A stretch of DNA of 64,000 nucleotides from NCBI GenBank assembly GCA_947359465.1, contig OX375872.1, positions 135,148,011 through 135,212,010 on the forward strand, in the 5' to 3' direction. Both the position numbers and the translations under genes were made by a program. Source of the stretch: Metellina segmentata (lineage: Eukaryota > Arthropoda > Arachnida > Araneae > Tetragnathidae). A model generated the notes under the pieces. It saw only the letters and a list, made by a program, of their open reading frames with translations, was not told where the DNA came from and did no database searches. Positions 43,743 through 55,143 of the stretch are shown piece by piece. Each line of letters starts with the position of its first letter. Position 1 is the first letter of the stretch.

Positions 43743-44399
43743 GGCAATTTTTAATTTACGTCGTACTAGAGCAACACAACGGGCTATTAACGACGGTCCA
43801 GGACCAATCCCCTAAAGGTAATTGGTAATTGGTAATTTTTAGTTAACGTCGTACTAGAGCTACACAACGGGCTATTGACGACGGTCCGGGATCAGTCCCT
43901 TAAGGGAAAGATCCGAGGACAACACCTCGTAATTTTGAACCACGGTCAGATGACGAAGCAACACCTGAGCTGGCACCCCACTCTCCAAACTTCCACGCCA
44001 ACCCAACGTGAGGACTTTCGGCCACGACAGATTTAAGGTGCACCAGCCGCCTCTACACCATACGCTTACAAACATCCATGCCCGGACCCGGATTCGAACC
44101 AGGAACCTTCCGATCTAGAGGCTAACACCTTAACCACTATACCGGTTGGTCGGCATCCCCTAAAGGAAAGATCTGAAGACAACATATTGAACCACGGTCA
44201 GATGACAAGACAATACTTGAGCTGGCACCCCACTCTCCAAACTTATCCACCAACACAACGTTCGGCCACGGCAGATTTAAGGTGCACCAGCCGTCTCTAC
44301 ACCATACGCACACAAACAGCCATGCACTGATCCGGATTCGAACCAGGAACCTTCCGATCTAGAGGCTAACACCGTAATCGCCTGACCGTTTGGTCGGCA
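43743..44399 (-). mobile_element. outer tRNA-derived SINE, split by another SINE
   Basis: Two pieces, 43743-43818 (the 3' part, ACGACGTAAATT) and 44155-44399 (the tRNA-like head with B box GGTTCGAATCC), are one SINE interrupted by the copy at 43819-44154. The target ATCCCCTAAAGG is duplicated on each side. Confidence 0.85.
43819..44154 (-). mobile_element. inner tRNA-derived SINE, 336 bp
   Basis: Full copy on the minus strand: head GCCGACCAACCGGTATAGTG with A box TAGTGGTTAAGGTG and B box GGTTCGAATCC, core at 44010-44044, and tail of repeated AATTACC. Flanked by identical 12-bp TSDs ATCCCCTAAAGG (43807-43818 and 44155-44166). Confidence 0.9.
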
Positions 44400-44621
44400 A
44401 CAAGTAATTTTTTAACGAAACTTTTGATGGAAATTATAAAATAAAATTCTGTGAGTCTGTTGGTGCAACTGCGTATGTTGAAATTTAGTTTTGGTTGCAA
44501 AGCAAAAGTTTCGGTTAAGCAAAATTTGAAAGGGACCTCTATACATCAATAGGATATCAGCCTGCGCACTGAAGGAGGTACAGGTTCAATACCTGCGAGT
44601 TTTTTACCTTATGTATACAGA

Positions 44622-44672
44622 TGGTAATGGTAATGGTAATTTTAGTTAACGTCGTACTAGAGCAACACAACG
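44622..44672 (-). mobile_element. 5'-truncated SINE fragment with 15-bp TSD
   Basis: Only the 3' 51 bp of the SINE (CGTTGTGTTGCTCTAGTACG to the ATTACC tail). Flanked by perfect CCTTATGTATACAGA at 44607-44621 and 44673-44687, the mark of target-primed reverse transcription that stopped early. Confidence 0.88.
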
Positions 44673-44791
44673 CCTTATGTATACAGAGAAAAAAAAATTC
44701 AATAACAAATAAACAACTGAATTTGTCATCGTTTAGACAACTTTGGCGTTTTTTTTTCTGGGGCACAAAATTATTCGAATGAAACAAAGGG

Positions 44792-45129
44792 TAATGTAAT
44801 GGTAATGGTAATTTTAGTTAACGTCGTACTAGAGCAATACAACGGGCTATTGACGACGGTCCGGAATCAGTCCCTTAAGGGAAAGATTAGAGGACAACAC
44901 CTCGTAATTTTGAACCACGGTCAGATGACGAAGCAACACCTGAGCTGGCACCCCACTCTCCAAACTTCCACGCCAACCCAACGTGAGGACTTTCGGCCAC
45001 GACAGATTTAAGGTGCACCAGCCGCCTCTACACCATACGTTTACAAACATCCATGCCCGGACCCGGATTCGAACCAGGAACCTTCCGATCTAGAGGCTAA
45101 CACCTTAACCACTATACCGGTTGGTCGGC
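44792..45129 (-). mobile_element. tRNA-derived SINE, near-identical to the inner copy
   Basis: Same A and B boxes, core (about 44985-45019) and AATTACC tail as the copy at 43819-44154, with only a few differences. Short flanking repeat AAGGG (44787-44791 and 45130-45134). Confidence 0.85.
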
Positions 45130-45799
45130 AAGGGACTTTGTGGATCAGCCGTTTGCAACATGTGTTTTGGTAGAGTTGCCGTATTATTTTCTGTTCTATC
45201 CAGGACACATTTGCAGTAGCGCAATCTAGAGTGCCCAATCAACAAGTTCTTTAAGTTCGGAGTCTGGAAACGGAGGAATACCTTTTTTCACAGGATGCTA
45301 TTTTAATTAAATCTTAAACTTTTCTTTTTATGCCATGCATTAAACCACTTCTGATTCGACAACATATTGCACTTCGGACCCATTCATCACTGAAAATATT
45401 TTTTCAACAAGACCGAAGACTTTCAAAAGTGTAATTGCACTATAAACTTGACAGATGCAAAAAGGTTTCTTTTGCTGGAATGGCTGAATTTTCAAGTTGT
45501 CATTTCAGGTAAATTTGTTTTCTGTTTGAAGACGTGAGAAACAAAGCAGATGGAAAGGGAACTTTGCTTCAGCTACTCAAATGCTCTCGCATGATTCGTA
45601 TCGGGGTTGTTTCAAAAAGCAAGTTTGAAGTCGTTTCAGTCACGTTTGGTGTTTAATCTACTTTTTGAAAAACAATCGATTATCATACTTCAATTCGAAT
45701 TCATTCTTTTAAACTTTGTAGTCAATAGTCCGTAATGTTGTTCCAGAGTGACGTTATTTGAACTACACACCTACATTGACATTGTCTTATGTTTGGCAC
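45130..45799. other. no gene recognised
   Basis: Between the last SINE and the pogo-like remnant; nothing recognised. Confidence 0.45.
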
Positions 45800-46289
45800 A
45801 GCTTGGCCAAGTAGGGGAAAGTTGGACAAAACCGGGGAGGCGGATAAAACCAGGACCTGGCAGTTATGGCTAGATTATTACTGCCAACTGTCGAATAACG
45901 TATGAAACTAGTTGCTGACAGCCGCCTTGTTATTTGGAGTTGAATGAAAGGCAGTGTAAATTATGTGTTTGTCGATGTCGATGTTTTAAAAAATTCGAGT
46001 AGAAAAGGTTAGATTTTTACTCCAACGATTTTTCTCTGTAGTTTCTAATTGCTTGAAGATTTATTTTAGGTAAGTACAACATCTGATAACACCTCTTTCA
46101 GCTATTATTTAAAATTATTAAACCACGTTTTGGATCATGTTTGAAATTTGCTAAGCCTTCTGTTCTGATTAATGGCGTTGTCGGATAAAACGGGGACCTT
46201 AGCAGTAAGAGAGGATCGGTTTGGAATTAGATATTTGGAGAACAAGAACAAAACCAAAAACACAGAAAAGTAAAACTTAAAGCAGAAAC

Positions 46290-46544
46290 TGTATAAGGCC
46301 CCCTAAGTAAAAAACTGTCAAAACACGGAAGAAAAAAAACTTCAGCATTAAAACAGACTCCTCAGCATCAAATGAAGACGATGTGGAATGTGACGAAGAC
46401 TGTATCTTTTGTAATGAATTGTACGCCATGTCAAAATCTCTGGAACGTTGAATAAAGTGTCTCAACTGTAATGGATGGACACATGAAGCCTGTAGCAATG
46501 CAGAGGAGCATAATCAAAATTTTATTTGCTATTTCTGTTCTTAA
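46290..46544 (+). pseudogene. pogo/Tigger-like transposase, C-terminal zinc-finger end
   Basis: The plus strand encodes DEDCIFCNELYAMSKSLER, a stop (TGA at about 46453) in place of a usual Trp, then IKCLNCNGWTHEACSNAEEH and FICYFCS, then TAA. This Cys4-type finger closes many arthropod pogo-like DDE transposases (from memory). The catalytic core is missing. Upstream 45810-46220 has 'ggacaaaaccggg' and 'cggataaaacgggg', probably the element's 5' leader. No terminal repeats found. Confidence 0.55.
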
Positions 46545-46744
46545 AACTTCTTACAAATCTGATCAATTCACTTAATTTACTATACACATTCTAAACACAT
46601 TAAATTCAAAATTACTTAAGTACCGTACCCACGAATGTTCCTCAGTGTAGGAAGGCCATTGTACTAATTTATTGTTATAAATAAATATTTCTGGACTGAT
46701 AGATTCTTTTGAGTAAGGTTCTCAAAAGAAAACCGAACAAAAAA

Positions 46745-47220
46745 AATAGAAAAATTATGTGAAAAGGAAAATTGTTTTACGAAAGAGACAAATACTAAAG
46801 GAATTTGCTTAATTTGCAGAGAATTTGTGCCAGTTTTCAAAGACTACAATGTGAAAAGGCATAATACGCATAAACATGCTACGAAATTTAGTGCATATGA
46901 CGGAATGTGTCGTGAAGACAAAATATTGGAACTGAAAAAAAAGTCTATCATCTCAACAATGTTTATTTTTAATAACAACTCAAACAGATTGTATAGTACA
47001 AGCTAGTTATGTGGTTGCAAACCTGATAACAAAAATATCAAAACTGTAAGCCGATTGTGAGTTTATTTGGCAATGTATGGAAAACGTAGCAAATATAATT
47101 TTACTTGATAAAAAAAAAAAAAAAGATTTTTCTAAAATCAGTTTGTCTCACCAGACTAAAGGCCAGGCGAATTGATGAAATAGTAAAATCTGTTTTGGAA
47201 ACATCAACATCGATGTCGCA
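46745..47220 (+). pseudogene. hAT-type (GTF2IRD2/SCAND3-like) transposase N-terminal remnant
   Basis: The plus strand reads EKENCFTKETNTKGICLIC, then FVPVFKDYNVKRHNTHKHAT and EDKILELKKKS, a BED-like CxxC...HxxxxH finger as in the GTF2IRD2-like hAT group. Later fragments (VVANLITKISK, CEFIWQCMENVANIIL, DFSKISLSHQT) follow with frameshifts and stops. Confidence 0.65.
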
Positions 47221-47559
47221 TCCCTAGTGTATACGAGGTGCAAGAGAGTAATAAAACGAGGACCCCGCTCAAATAAAAAAATTATGCCCTGTTATTGCAC
47301 TCGACTACTGTAAAAGTTACGAAAAATTTACATTTTCTCGCTAAGTGGTTAAATTTAATCGCAGTTTAATTTAATCATTTCAGTCTTATGAATATGAATG
47401 CAGCCATTAAAGAACAACTACAATCTACAGAATGGAAAATTATTACAGTACTGTGTCAACAGTAATCAATATGAAACTAGAATAAACAGCACTAATCTAA
47501 TGTCTACACTAATAAACTATACAGTACTAATATTCCTAAAATAGTATTTTTTTCTGCTT

Positions 47560-49530
47560 TTTCTTCCACTAAAATCTTCAATGAGCTTTTTATAATCTAA
47601 CCTGTAAGCGAAGTCTGTGCTTCAATTGATAAAACAGTAAGTGAGGAAAGTCTTTCTTGAGTCATTGTTGTGCGCAAGTAATTTTTCACAAGCTTCAACT
47701 TGGAGAAACGCTCTCTGCCATGCCGTACTTACAGGAACTGTCAAAATTATTCTCATAGTTATGAAGGTGTTCGGATACAAGTCTTGGAGGTGATTTTCCA
47801 CAAGGTACTTTAAAAAATCCCGGACATTATCAACTACTGTTGGAATATTGTTTTTTGTGACATTTAGAAAGTTGTCTTTCAAAATTGTTAATTTCTCAAC
47901 TAATGTTACAGCATCAATATCGCAAATTCCATCAACGCTAATAATTGAAGCCAAGTCACTGCAACACTTTTAGAGTTCTCTTTTCCCCATATTTTTCAGA
48001 GCAATCAAATCACCCAAGAATCCAAAATGACTTTCTTGTTCCTTTAGGCTTTAAATCTATTAATCTATTATTCCATCGATAAGAGTTGTAAAAAGTTCAC
48101 TATAAAACAGTCCTGTGCAGTAAATGGCTCATCTCGAGCTTCAAAGTCAAAGTGAAACACGTTTCTATTTAAAATGATAGGGAATATCGCGTATTGACCT
48201 TTCTTAATAAACTTGAATGCAGCTTCGATCGTTACATCAAATCCCGTTTCACGATATTCTTCAATCCATTTACATAAGTTATTCATGTAATCAACAAAAG
48301 TAGTCATGTGATTTTGTGAAGATTGCCAAACTTTACCAATTTTGGTAATTCGAAGTAGTATTTCATACATGCAAAGAAACAATGAATTCGAGAGTTAACA
48401 TTTCATTCAAGACAGACTTACATTTGATGAGAGTATCTGAATCCGTCGAAGCAGCTTGTAAATTCTCGATGCAATCAATTACTTCACCAAACGAAATAGA
48501 CCTTCAATTTGACTTGCCTATCTGGTGTTGGATTAAGTCTTTAACGTTAACTTTAATTTGCCTCTGATGATATCCCATCGTTTTGATGACGCAGAAAATA
48601 GAGTGTATATTTTTGAATGAATCCAAAAAAAATGTTTTTACTATTGTTGAGGAACTAGCTGCATCCACAAGTAATAAATTACAGCTGTAATAGCCGCAAG
48701 GTGTGAATAAAGCTCTTGGGTTAGTAATAAGAATTCGAGTTTTTACACCTTTAGAAATTCCTACCATTTTCAACCCTATTGCCGCAACCCTGATCCCTTC
48801 AATTCTGAATGTCTAAGAGGAGGGGGGGGGTCCAAGCTCATTCAAAGCTTCTATTATAGTTTCAGCTAAATGCTGTCCTATACTATGTCCTACTGGAATG
48901 AAAGAAACAAAATTTACATGTATAATTCACAGTAACAATTCTCGTAGAAGTGTCATAGTATAGTAAAATCACTGTCATTTGCTCAATTCGGCCAGCATCA
49001 CGGGTACAGTCCACCATGATAGCATAATGTTTGGCGGTCTTAATTTTTCCACGACTTGCTCAGCTACCCTTTTTTCCATTAATGTGATCAGTTTGTTTTG
49101 AATTTCGTGGCTCAAGTAGTGGCTTTTAATTTCCTTTTCATTGATGCGATGCAAATGCTCACGCAATGTTGGGGTCATACTTTGATATTCAATGAAGTTA
49201 CCTGAATTTGTGTTATACTCAATATCTAAAGATTTTCTGTGACCTCTAAATTCCAAGTTATGGCTGGCTAAGAAATTACTAATGTCTAAGTTAAATGGAA
49301 ATTAGAGATGTCTTCCTAAATCATCTTTGGGATAACTGTCTTCATTAATATGTGTGCTCTTTATGGGCTTCTTCCAATCAAGTAACGTCTTTATGAGTCT
49401 TTGAGGTCTTTTTTGATCTTTTGGAGTCTGAAATGGAATACCTCCACTGTCCTGGATCAATGCAGCATTCACCTGAAAAGTAAGATTATAAAAAGTTATT
49501 TGTCCCAAATTAACCTTTGCCAAACATATA
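47560..49530 (-). pseudogene. hAT transposase of the ZMYM1-like / DUF4371 type, broken
   Basis: In order on the minus strand: IQDSGGIPFQTPKDQKRP (TTF-like N part, about 49440), NLEFRGHRKSLD and MTPTLREHLHRINEKEIKSH with YLSHEIQNKLI (DUF4371, about 49050-49260), NPRALFTPCGYYSCNLLLVD (about 48700), a helical middle (48070-48380), and YPNTFITMRIILTVPVSTA (dimerisation region, about 47750). Several stops and frameshifts. hAT transposases cut DNA and leave 8-bp TSDs; terminal repeats were not found. Confidence 0.75.
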
Positions 49531-49601
49531 TGTTACTCTAATACCCTTAAACATCTAAACTGATATCCTTAAAGGCAACATAAATCCATTTATCTTATCT
49601 A

Positions 49602-49783
49602 TCTATATAAGGATGTGTGTGTGTGTTCTCTATATAAATCTACACCGTTTGAACAATCCACACCACATTTGGTACACTTATACTTTATAACACTGCGGAA
49701 AACATAGGCTATTACTTTCCTATATTCGGACCAATATGTAGCACTTACAACCATGAAAATTGGCACACAGGTGAAACTAAAAT
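49602..49783 (+). mobile_element. 5' fragment of the 2.5-kb-type Helitron
   Basis: TCTATATAAGGATGTGTGTG onward matches the first ~180 bases of the element at 2484-3396 (shared CATAGGCTATTACT, TGTAGCACTTACAACCATG). The 3' end is absent. Confidence 0.65.
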
Positions 49784-50029
49784 GTATAAATAAATTAATA
49801 ATAATTTAATGACAAAATAAAAAATAAATTAAGTATTAGTATAAATATCTGCAATATTATTTTGCCACAATTAATTCATATAGTACGTAGACTTGTTTCT
49901 GTGAACACAATTTTTTCATACCTGGAACACACAATTCATGATCAAGACTTTCCAATGATGATCTCTTTAAATTCTTGATAGTGAGCATAGAAGAGGGGGA
50001 GAGGAGGGGGTATACATTGTACATACATC

Positions 50030-50292
50030 TAAGGTGATGTTGCGTGTGTATTCTTATAACGATTCAATCTCATAAAATAAGTATTTTATTAAAACTTTAA
50101 CAAACTTTAACAGCACAATAAAGATACAACGACAAACATGCTGGGTGGACTGCGAGACTGCGATCGAACATTCTAGTCTCTTTTATTACCACAACGTATT
50201 CCTCCGCTGCCCTCTCATTGGCTAACAGAGTGTGAGAGCCTTGGAGGAAAGTGACGTCACCTTGCTGGTAGCAGTGTTGCTAGATCACTACA
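50030..50292 (-). repeat. 3' LTR of the Gypsy element, 263 bp, intact
   Basis: In element sense it has a CRE-like GTGACGTCAC (50251-50260), a CCAAT box (50217-50221), and AATAAA in the run at about 50090-50110. All are plausible promoter and polyadenylation signals. Confidence 0.9.
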
Positions 50293-50308
50293 GAGTATCC
50301 CCCCAGTG
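50293..50308 (-). promoter_or_regulatory. polypurine tract of the Gypsy element
   Basis: CACTGGGGGGATACTC lies immediately before the 3' LTR on the minus strand, where plus-strand priming occurs. Confidence 0.65.
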
Positions 50309-50393
50309 ACAAGGGAACGATTGTTAGTACACAAGACAAATACAATACAAAAATACAATTGAAAAAGAAAATTATGAGCACAATCGAGCATGT

Positions 50394-51572
50394 TTATGCA
50401 ATGTACTGAACAAACTTTTTAGGAAAGTGTACCTTTCGTCCAGATCTGGTCACGATACTTTCAACAGGATTGCTATTTTTCTCAGTGATGTGAACAGGTG
50501 GTGGTATTACAGGCATTTTTGAAGATTTAAAGTCATCATTGAGCTCGAAAGCAGGTTTTAGTCTATCAATTGAGACAGTAATCTTTTTGCCATTCAGATC
50601 TAGCACAAAATTCTTGTAATTGCGATCTATAACCAGATGAGGTCCTGAATAGGGAGATGTTAAAGAAGGATGAATTTTGTCGATTCGTAAAAACACACGA
50701 GAACAATCTTTCAGTGACTTGTTTACAAAGACTTGACTATTGCCGTGTGATGGTGAAGATACTGGATTAAGTTTACGCATCACTGAAATTAAATTGGACA
50801 CATAACTGGGTGTAATGGGTTGTTTGTATGATTCGTTAGATAATAAATCGGATGGTAAACGTAAGGTAGTACCATACACAAGTTGAGCGCTAGTAGCATT
50901 TAGGTCATTCTTAACGGCTGATCGTAAGCCTAGTAAAACGATAGGTAAAACGTCTGTCCATTTGGGATTTTCGTGAGCTCTGATAGAGCCTTTTAAATGC
51001 CTATGTAATCTCTCAATCATCCCATGTGATTGTGGGTGGTAAGAGGAAGAATGGATTCTGTGTGATCCTAGGATGTTTGTTAATCCTCTGAAAAGATGAG
51101 ACTCAAAATTCTGACCTTGGTCAGTTTTGATTGTGACAGGTGATCCAAATCTGCTGATCCAATTGTGCAAAAGTGCACGAGCAGTGGTCTCTGCCGACAT
51201 GTTTGCTGTAGGAATCACTTCAGACCATCTTGTGAATCTGTCTATGATCGTCATACAATACCGCATTCCGTCTGATGGTGGCAATGGTCCGATGAAATCA
51301 ATGTGTATATGAGAAAAACGAGCGTCCGGTTGGGCAAATGTGCCAAGTGGAGCTTTCGTATGTTTGAATACCTTAGCTCGCTGACATTTGTCACAGTTAC
51401 GAACTCTAATTTTTAGGTCTTTTCTCATACCAGGCCAAACGAAACGACTAGATATAAATTTGGTTGTGGCTGATATGCCAGGATGTGAAAAGAAATGCAA
51501 GTTTTCAAATATTACACTTCTGTACGATTTCGGTATAAAAGGTCTTGGGTGTTTGTATGTGGAATCACATCA
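50394..51572 (-). CDS. Gypsy pol, integrase part (after an in-frame stop)
   Basis: Continues the pol frame after the TGA at 51570-51572; the longest ATG frame is 368 aa from 51500. It shows the H2C2 zinc finger (HFFSHPG...CDKCQRAK), then the integrase catalytic triad Asp in HIDFIGPLP, Asp in IKTDQGQNF and Glu in HGMIERLHRHL, and a C-terminal tail. It would insert the cDNA into the genome. Separated from RT/RNase H by a single stop codon. Confidence 0.9.
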
Positions 51573-53615
51573 CAATTCAATGTCCTCTAGGGGAAAGTAG
51601 TGCTTTTTAAGTTCTAGTGAATTGGATTGAAGTAAGTTTTGCAATTCTGCATCGCGAAGTTGTTCTTCAGCTAATTGCTTATAATCCAAAGTGGGAATTT
51701 TGGAAATACTATCAATCTCAATCCGAGACAATGTGTCTGCGATAATATTGCTCTCACCACTAATGTGTCGAATGTCGGTTGAAAATTGAGAGATAAAATC
51801 CAAATGTCTCAATTGACGTGGAGAACATTTTTCCGATTTTTGTTGGAAAGCAAATATTAGTGGTTTTTGATCTGTGAATATGGTAAATATTCGACCTTCT
51901 AGCATGTGCCTAAACTTTTTGATAGAGGAGTAAATGGCTAATAATTCACGATCATATGTAGACCATTTCTTTTGACTTTTGCTTAATTTCATAGAAAGAA
52001 ATGCTATAGGTTCCCATGAATTGTTGGAAAATTGCATTAAAGTGCTCCCTATAGCTACATCTGATGCGTCCGTCCACAAACTCAATTTTGCATTAGGAAT
52101 TGGGTGTCTAAGTAAAGTGGCTTCTGCAAGTGCAGATTTTGCCTTTAGAAACGCTTGGTGAGTGACCTCATTCCATTCGAGTGAAGGTTCCGTTTTCTTG
52201 GGGACGCGAGATGATTTCTTTTTGTTCTTTTTACCCTCAAGCAATTGATTTAGCGGGGCTAGAATATGAGCAGCTTTGGGAACAAATCTTCTATAAAAAT
52301 TAAATAGACCTAAAAACCGTCTAAGTTGGGTCAAAGTATTAGGTTGAGGTAAATTTTGAATAGCCTTTACCCTATCTGGTAGTGGTTTTAAGCCATGTTC
52401 AGACACAAGAAAACCTAAAAATTCTAAGGATGGTTGACCAAATTCACATTTAGATAAATTAATACAAAGTCCATATTTGTCTAATCTGGAAAATAAACAT
52501 TTTAAATGAATGAGATGTTCGTTAATATTTGACGATGCAATTAGAATATCATCAACAAAAGCAAATATACCATGAAGATCACGCGTGACTTCATCTATAA
52601 ATCTTTGAAATGTTGCACTAGCGTTGCACAAACCGAATTGCATACGAGTACTCTCAAATGTACCAAAGGGACAGCAAATTGCAGTCTTGTGAATGTCTCC
52701 AGGATTAATAGGTATCTGATGATACGATTTCACAAGATCGATGTGGCTAAAAATGTTGCAACCATGCAATTCAGCTGTGAAATCTGATACATTTGGAATG
52801 CAATATCTATCTTTTACAGTTTGAGCGTTAAGTAATCTAAAATCGCCAACTGGTCTCCAATCAGTTGAATTTTTCTTAGGCACTAGATGCAAGGGTGAAG
52901 CAAAGTTACTTTTAGAAGGTCTCATGTGACCTAAATCTAACATGTGTTGTATTTCATTTTTGGCAATCTTCAAACGATCGGGTGCTAATCTGCGAGGTTT
53001 ACATACAGCAGGAGGACCGTAAGTTTCAATGAAATGCAAAGTGTTGTGCTTCACAGGGTGATTTGGATCAGGTAGTTTAGTTACATTTGGAAATTCAGAT
53101 AGCAATTTCAGATAAATAGAATTGTCATTAAAAGATTTTACAGAAAAAATATTGCACTCTCTTAATACACCATAAGAATTTAAATTTGTACGGGAATCAA
53201 TGAGTTGACGATTTCTTAAATCAGGTTTTAAGCTAAAGCTATGCAAGAAATCAGCTCCAATAATATTACAGGATACATCACATACATAAAAATAAAATGA
53301 AAAATCTCGTCTTAATCCAAAATTAATTCTAACTGTTTTTCTTTTGTAAACATTAATTTTCGTACCGTTTGCGGCTTGGAAAATCTGTTGAACTGGTAGT
53401 CTCCTTTCAGCTCTGCTGGCCGATATCAGAGGGGCGTCGGATCCAGTATCAATCAGGTAGGATATACCCGTTGACTGATCGCGCATGAAAAGGCGACGAG
53501 AAGGTGTTGGCAGGAAGTAGGTCGCCGCCACTTCTGCTGTGAGTGGTTTTCCGAAAAAATACATGGAGGAGTGCACTTCTTGGCTGCGACCTTGTATTTC
53601 TGATGATACCAACAT
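51570..53615 (-). CDS. Gypsy pol: protease, reverse transcriptase, RNase H
   Basis: 681 codons. Aspartic protease motif [12 protein letters not shown] (about residue 55), RT with YHQIPI and the catalytic [11 protein letters not shown], then RNase H with [15 protein letters not shown] and [11 protein letters not shown]. Ends at TGA 51570-51572 just before the integrase. The frame starts inside gag and overlaps it by about 160 bp in a different frame, so expression as Gag-Pol would need a frameshift near the T6 run at about 53558. Otherwise intact. Confidence 0.92.
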   Translation of the reverse strand: MLVSSEIQGRSQEVHSSMYFFGKPLTAEVAATYFLPTPSRRLFMRDQSTGISYLIDTGSDAPLISASRAERRLPVQQIFQAANGTKINVYKRKTVRINFGLRRDFSFYFYVCDVSCNIIGADFLHSFSLKPDLRNRQLIDSRTNLNSYGVLRECNIFSVKSFNDNSIYLKLLSEFPNVTKLPDPNHPVKHNTLHFIETYGPPAVCKPRRLAPDRLKIAKNEIQHMLDLGHMRPSKSNFASPLHLVPKKNSTDWRPVGDFRLLNAQTVKDRYCIPNVSDFTAELHGCNIFSHIDLVKSYHQIPINPGDIHKTAICCPFGTFESTRMQFGLCNASATFQRFIDEVTRDLHGIFAFVDDILIASSNINEHLIHLKCLFSRLDKYGLCINLSKCEFGQPSLEFLGFLVSEHGLKPLPDRVKAIQNLPQPNTLTQLRRFLGLFNFYRRFVPKAAHILAPLNQLLEGKKNKKKSSRVPKKTEPSLEWNEVTHQAFLKAKSALAEATLLRHPIPNAKLSLWTDASDVAIGSTLMQFSNNSWEPIAFLSMKLSKSQKKWSTYDRELLAIYSSIKKFRHMLEGRIFTIFTDQKPLIFAFQQKSEKCSPRQLRHLDFISQFSTDIRHISGESNIIADTLSRIEIDSISKIPTLDYKQLAEEQLRDAELQNLLQSNSLELKKHYFPLEDIEL

Positions 53616-54313
53616 ACTCCAGATGCAGTGGCTGAAGGAGATTTATAACGGCGTCTGGAATTGCTGCGGTTATTGGAATGGCTGCGGTGTTGTCGGGAAT
53701 AACTACTCATACGGCGAAGGTTGTTTACTTCACGTCTTAGCTCTTTGATTTCCTCGAGCAGCGCGTTATCACTCGTAGTTGGTGCCGTTGCAGAACAAGC
53801 AGACGTTTGGGTTGTGGTTACCTCCAGGATTCTGTCGGCTACTTCAGCTGCCTTTTCAATAGGCACAGGAAGTATGGATGCGAGAACGGTTTGGACGTTG
53901 AGTGGCATTTGCTGCATGAATAGCTCCAAAAGAAAATTGTCTTCGATGTGGTTATTCTCGGCGCGTCGCTGCATCACTCGAAGAAGTTCACTGGGCTTTC
54001 GATCTCCAAGTTGTTCACCGGAGAGTAAGCGTCGAATTTCTTGGGTCCTTGTTTCGCCGCATCGAGTAAGGATCGCTTCTCGGAGTGTCTCGTAGGGTTG
54101 GTCGGATGGCTTAATGATGACATCTCGGACAATCGCTGCAACTTCGGGTGGTAGATTTGCTACCGCGTGGTTGAATTTCGTTTTTGAAGAGGTAATTTGT
54201 TTTGGAGCGGCCAATTCGAAAGTTGCTTCCACCATGTGCAACCATAGTGAAGGGTCCATTGGGTTGTAAACTGGTATTCTCACCGCCGAAGTTGTTTCGT
54301 TTGAATCGGTCAT
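53453..54313 (-). CDS. Gypsy gag-like protein, 286 aa
   Basis: Starts [18 protein letters not shown], with [17 protein letters not shown] as the first capsid-type helix. It carries an arginine-rich stretch ([20 protein letters not shown]) and one Cys/His box, [19 protein letters not shown], near the end. The last ~30 residues are probably not native, because they read out of frame past the join with pol. Confidence 0.85.
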   Translation of the reverse strand: MTDSNETTSAVRIPVYNPMDPSLWLHMVEATFELAAPKQITSSKTKFNHAVANLPPEVAAIVRDVIIKPSDQPYETLREAILTRCGETRTQEIRRLLSGEQLGDRKPSELLRVMQRRAENNHIEDNFLLELFMQQMPLNVQTVLASILPVPIEKAAEVADRILEVTTTQTSACSATAPTTSDNALLEEIKELRREVNNLRRMSSYSRQHRSHSNNRSNSRRRYKSPSATASGVCWYHQKYKVAAKKCTPPCIFSENHSQQKWRRPTSCQHLLVAFSCAISQRVYPT

Positions 54314-54357
54314 CTTGCTTGGCCAAAACGAAACTGCTGGAACTGTTAGAAGTTTGA

Positions 54358-54375
54358 ATCACGTCCGGTTCGCCA
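54358..54375 (-). promoter_or_regulatory. primer-binding site of the Gypsy element
   Basis: TGGCGAACCGGACGTGAT (minus strand), one base after the 5' LTR. The TGG start pairs with a tRNA CCA end. The exact tRNA is not certain; TGGCGA starts are often arginine tRNA. Confidence 0.7.
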
Positions 54376-55143
54376 TTAAGGTGATGTTGCGTGTGTATTC
54401 TTATAACGATTCAATCTCATAAAATAAGTATTTTATTAAAACTTTAACAAACTTTAACAGCACAATAAAGATACAACGACAAACATGCTGGGTGGAATGC
54501 GATCAAGTCAAGTCAAGTAGTTGAATTTCTCGGAGCCCATGGCCCCGTAGGGGCCTTCATCTCCAGTATTGATGGATAAGTGGCATGACAGATGGTGCTT
54601 TCAGGTTAGGGAAAGAATGGGGTGGGTGTTAGGAAGATGTCAGGAGCTCGTTCAACGTGGTGCAGCCTTGTTTGAAACACAAGTGCCACCTACATCGAGG
54701 AGCGTGGTTTAAAAAGCTCTTGGCTTGCCGAAATCGTACGGCCAATGAGGGATTAATTGCGAATGTTGATGCTTTGGGGTGACAATCTATTGCCAATTAA
54801 CATTGATGCTCTTGGGCGGGCTTTGTTTTTTGGAAGAGTTGGGTCGTAAATTTCGATTTCTTGGATGGAGGAATTTGAGTTATTGGCGATGTTTTTGAAA
54901 AAATTTTGAGCAAGGTTGCCGATGAACTGACCAAGATGGGGTATATTAGTGGCAGTTAGGATGTCAATATTTCTGTAAAACCATCTGGCCTGGACAATGG
55001 TTCTGAGGGTGGTATTTTGGAGGACAATAATTTTATTGATGTTTGTCTTGGCGGCGGCACCCCAGATGGGAGCGGCATATGTTAGAACTGGGCGTAAATA
55101 ATAAATGTAGATCAGAAGTTTGTTTTGTATGGATAGTGTAGAG

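Noticed and set aside
44533..44601. Second tRNA-like stretch with GGTTCAATACC
   Set aside because: B-box-like only; no full cloverleaf or SINE body could be traced.
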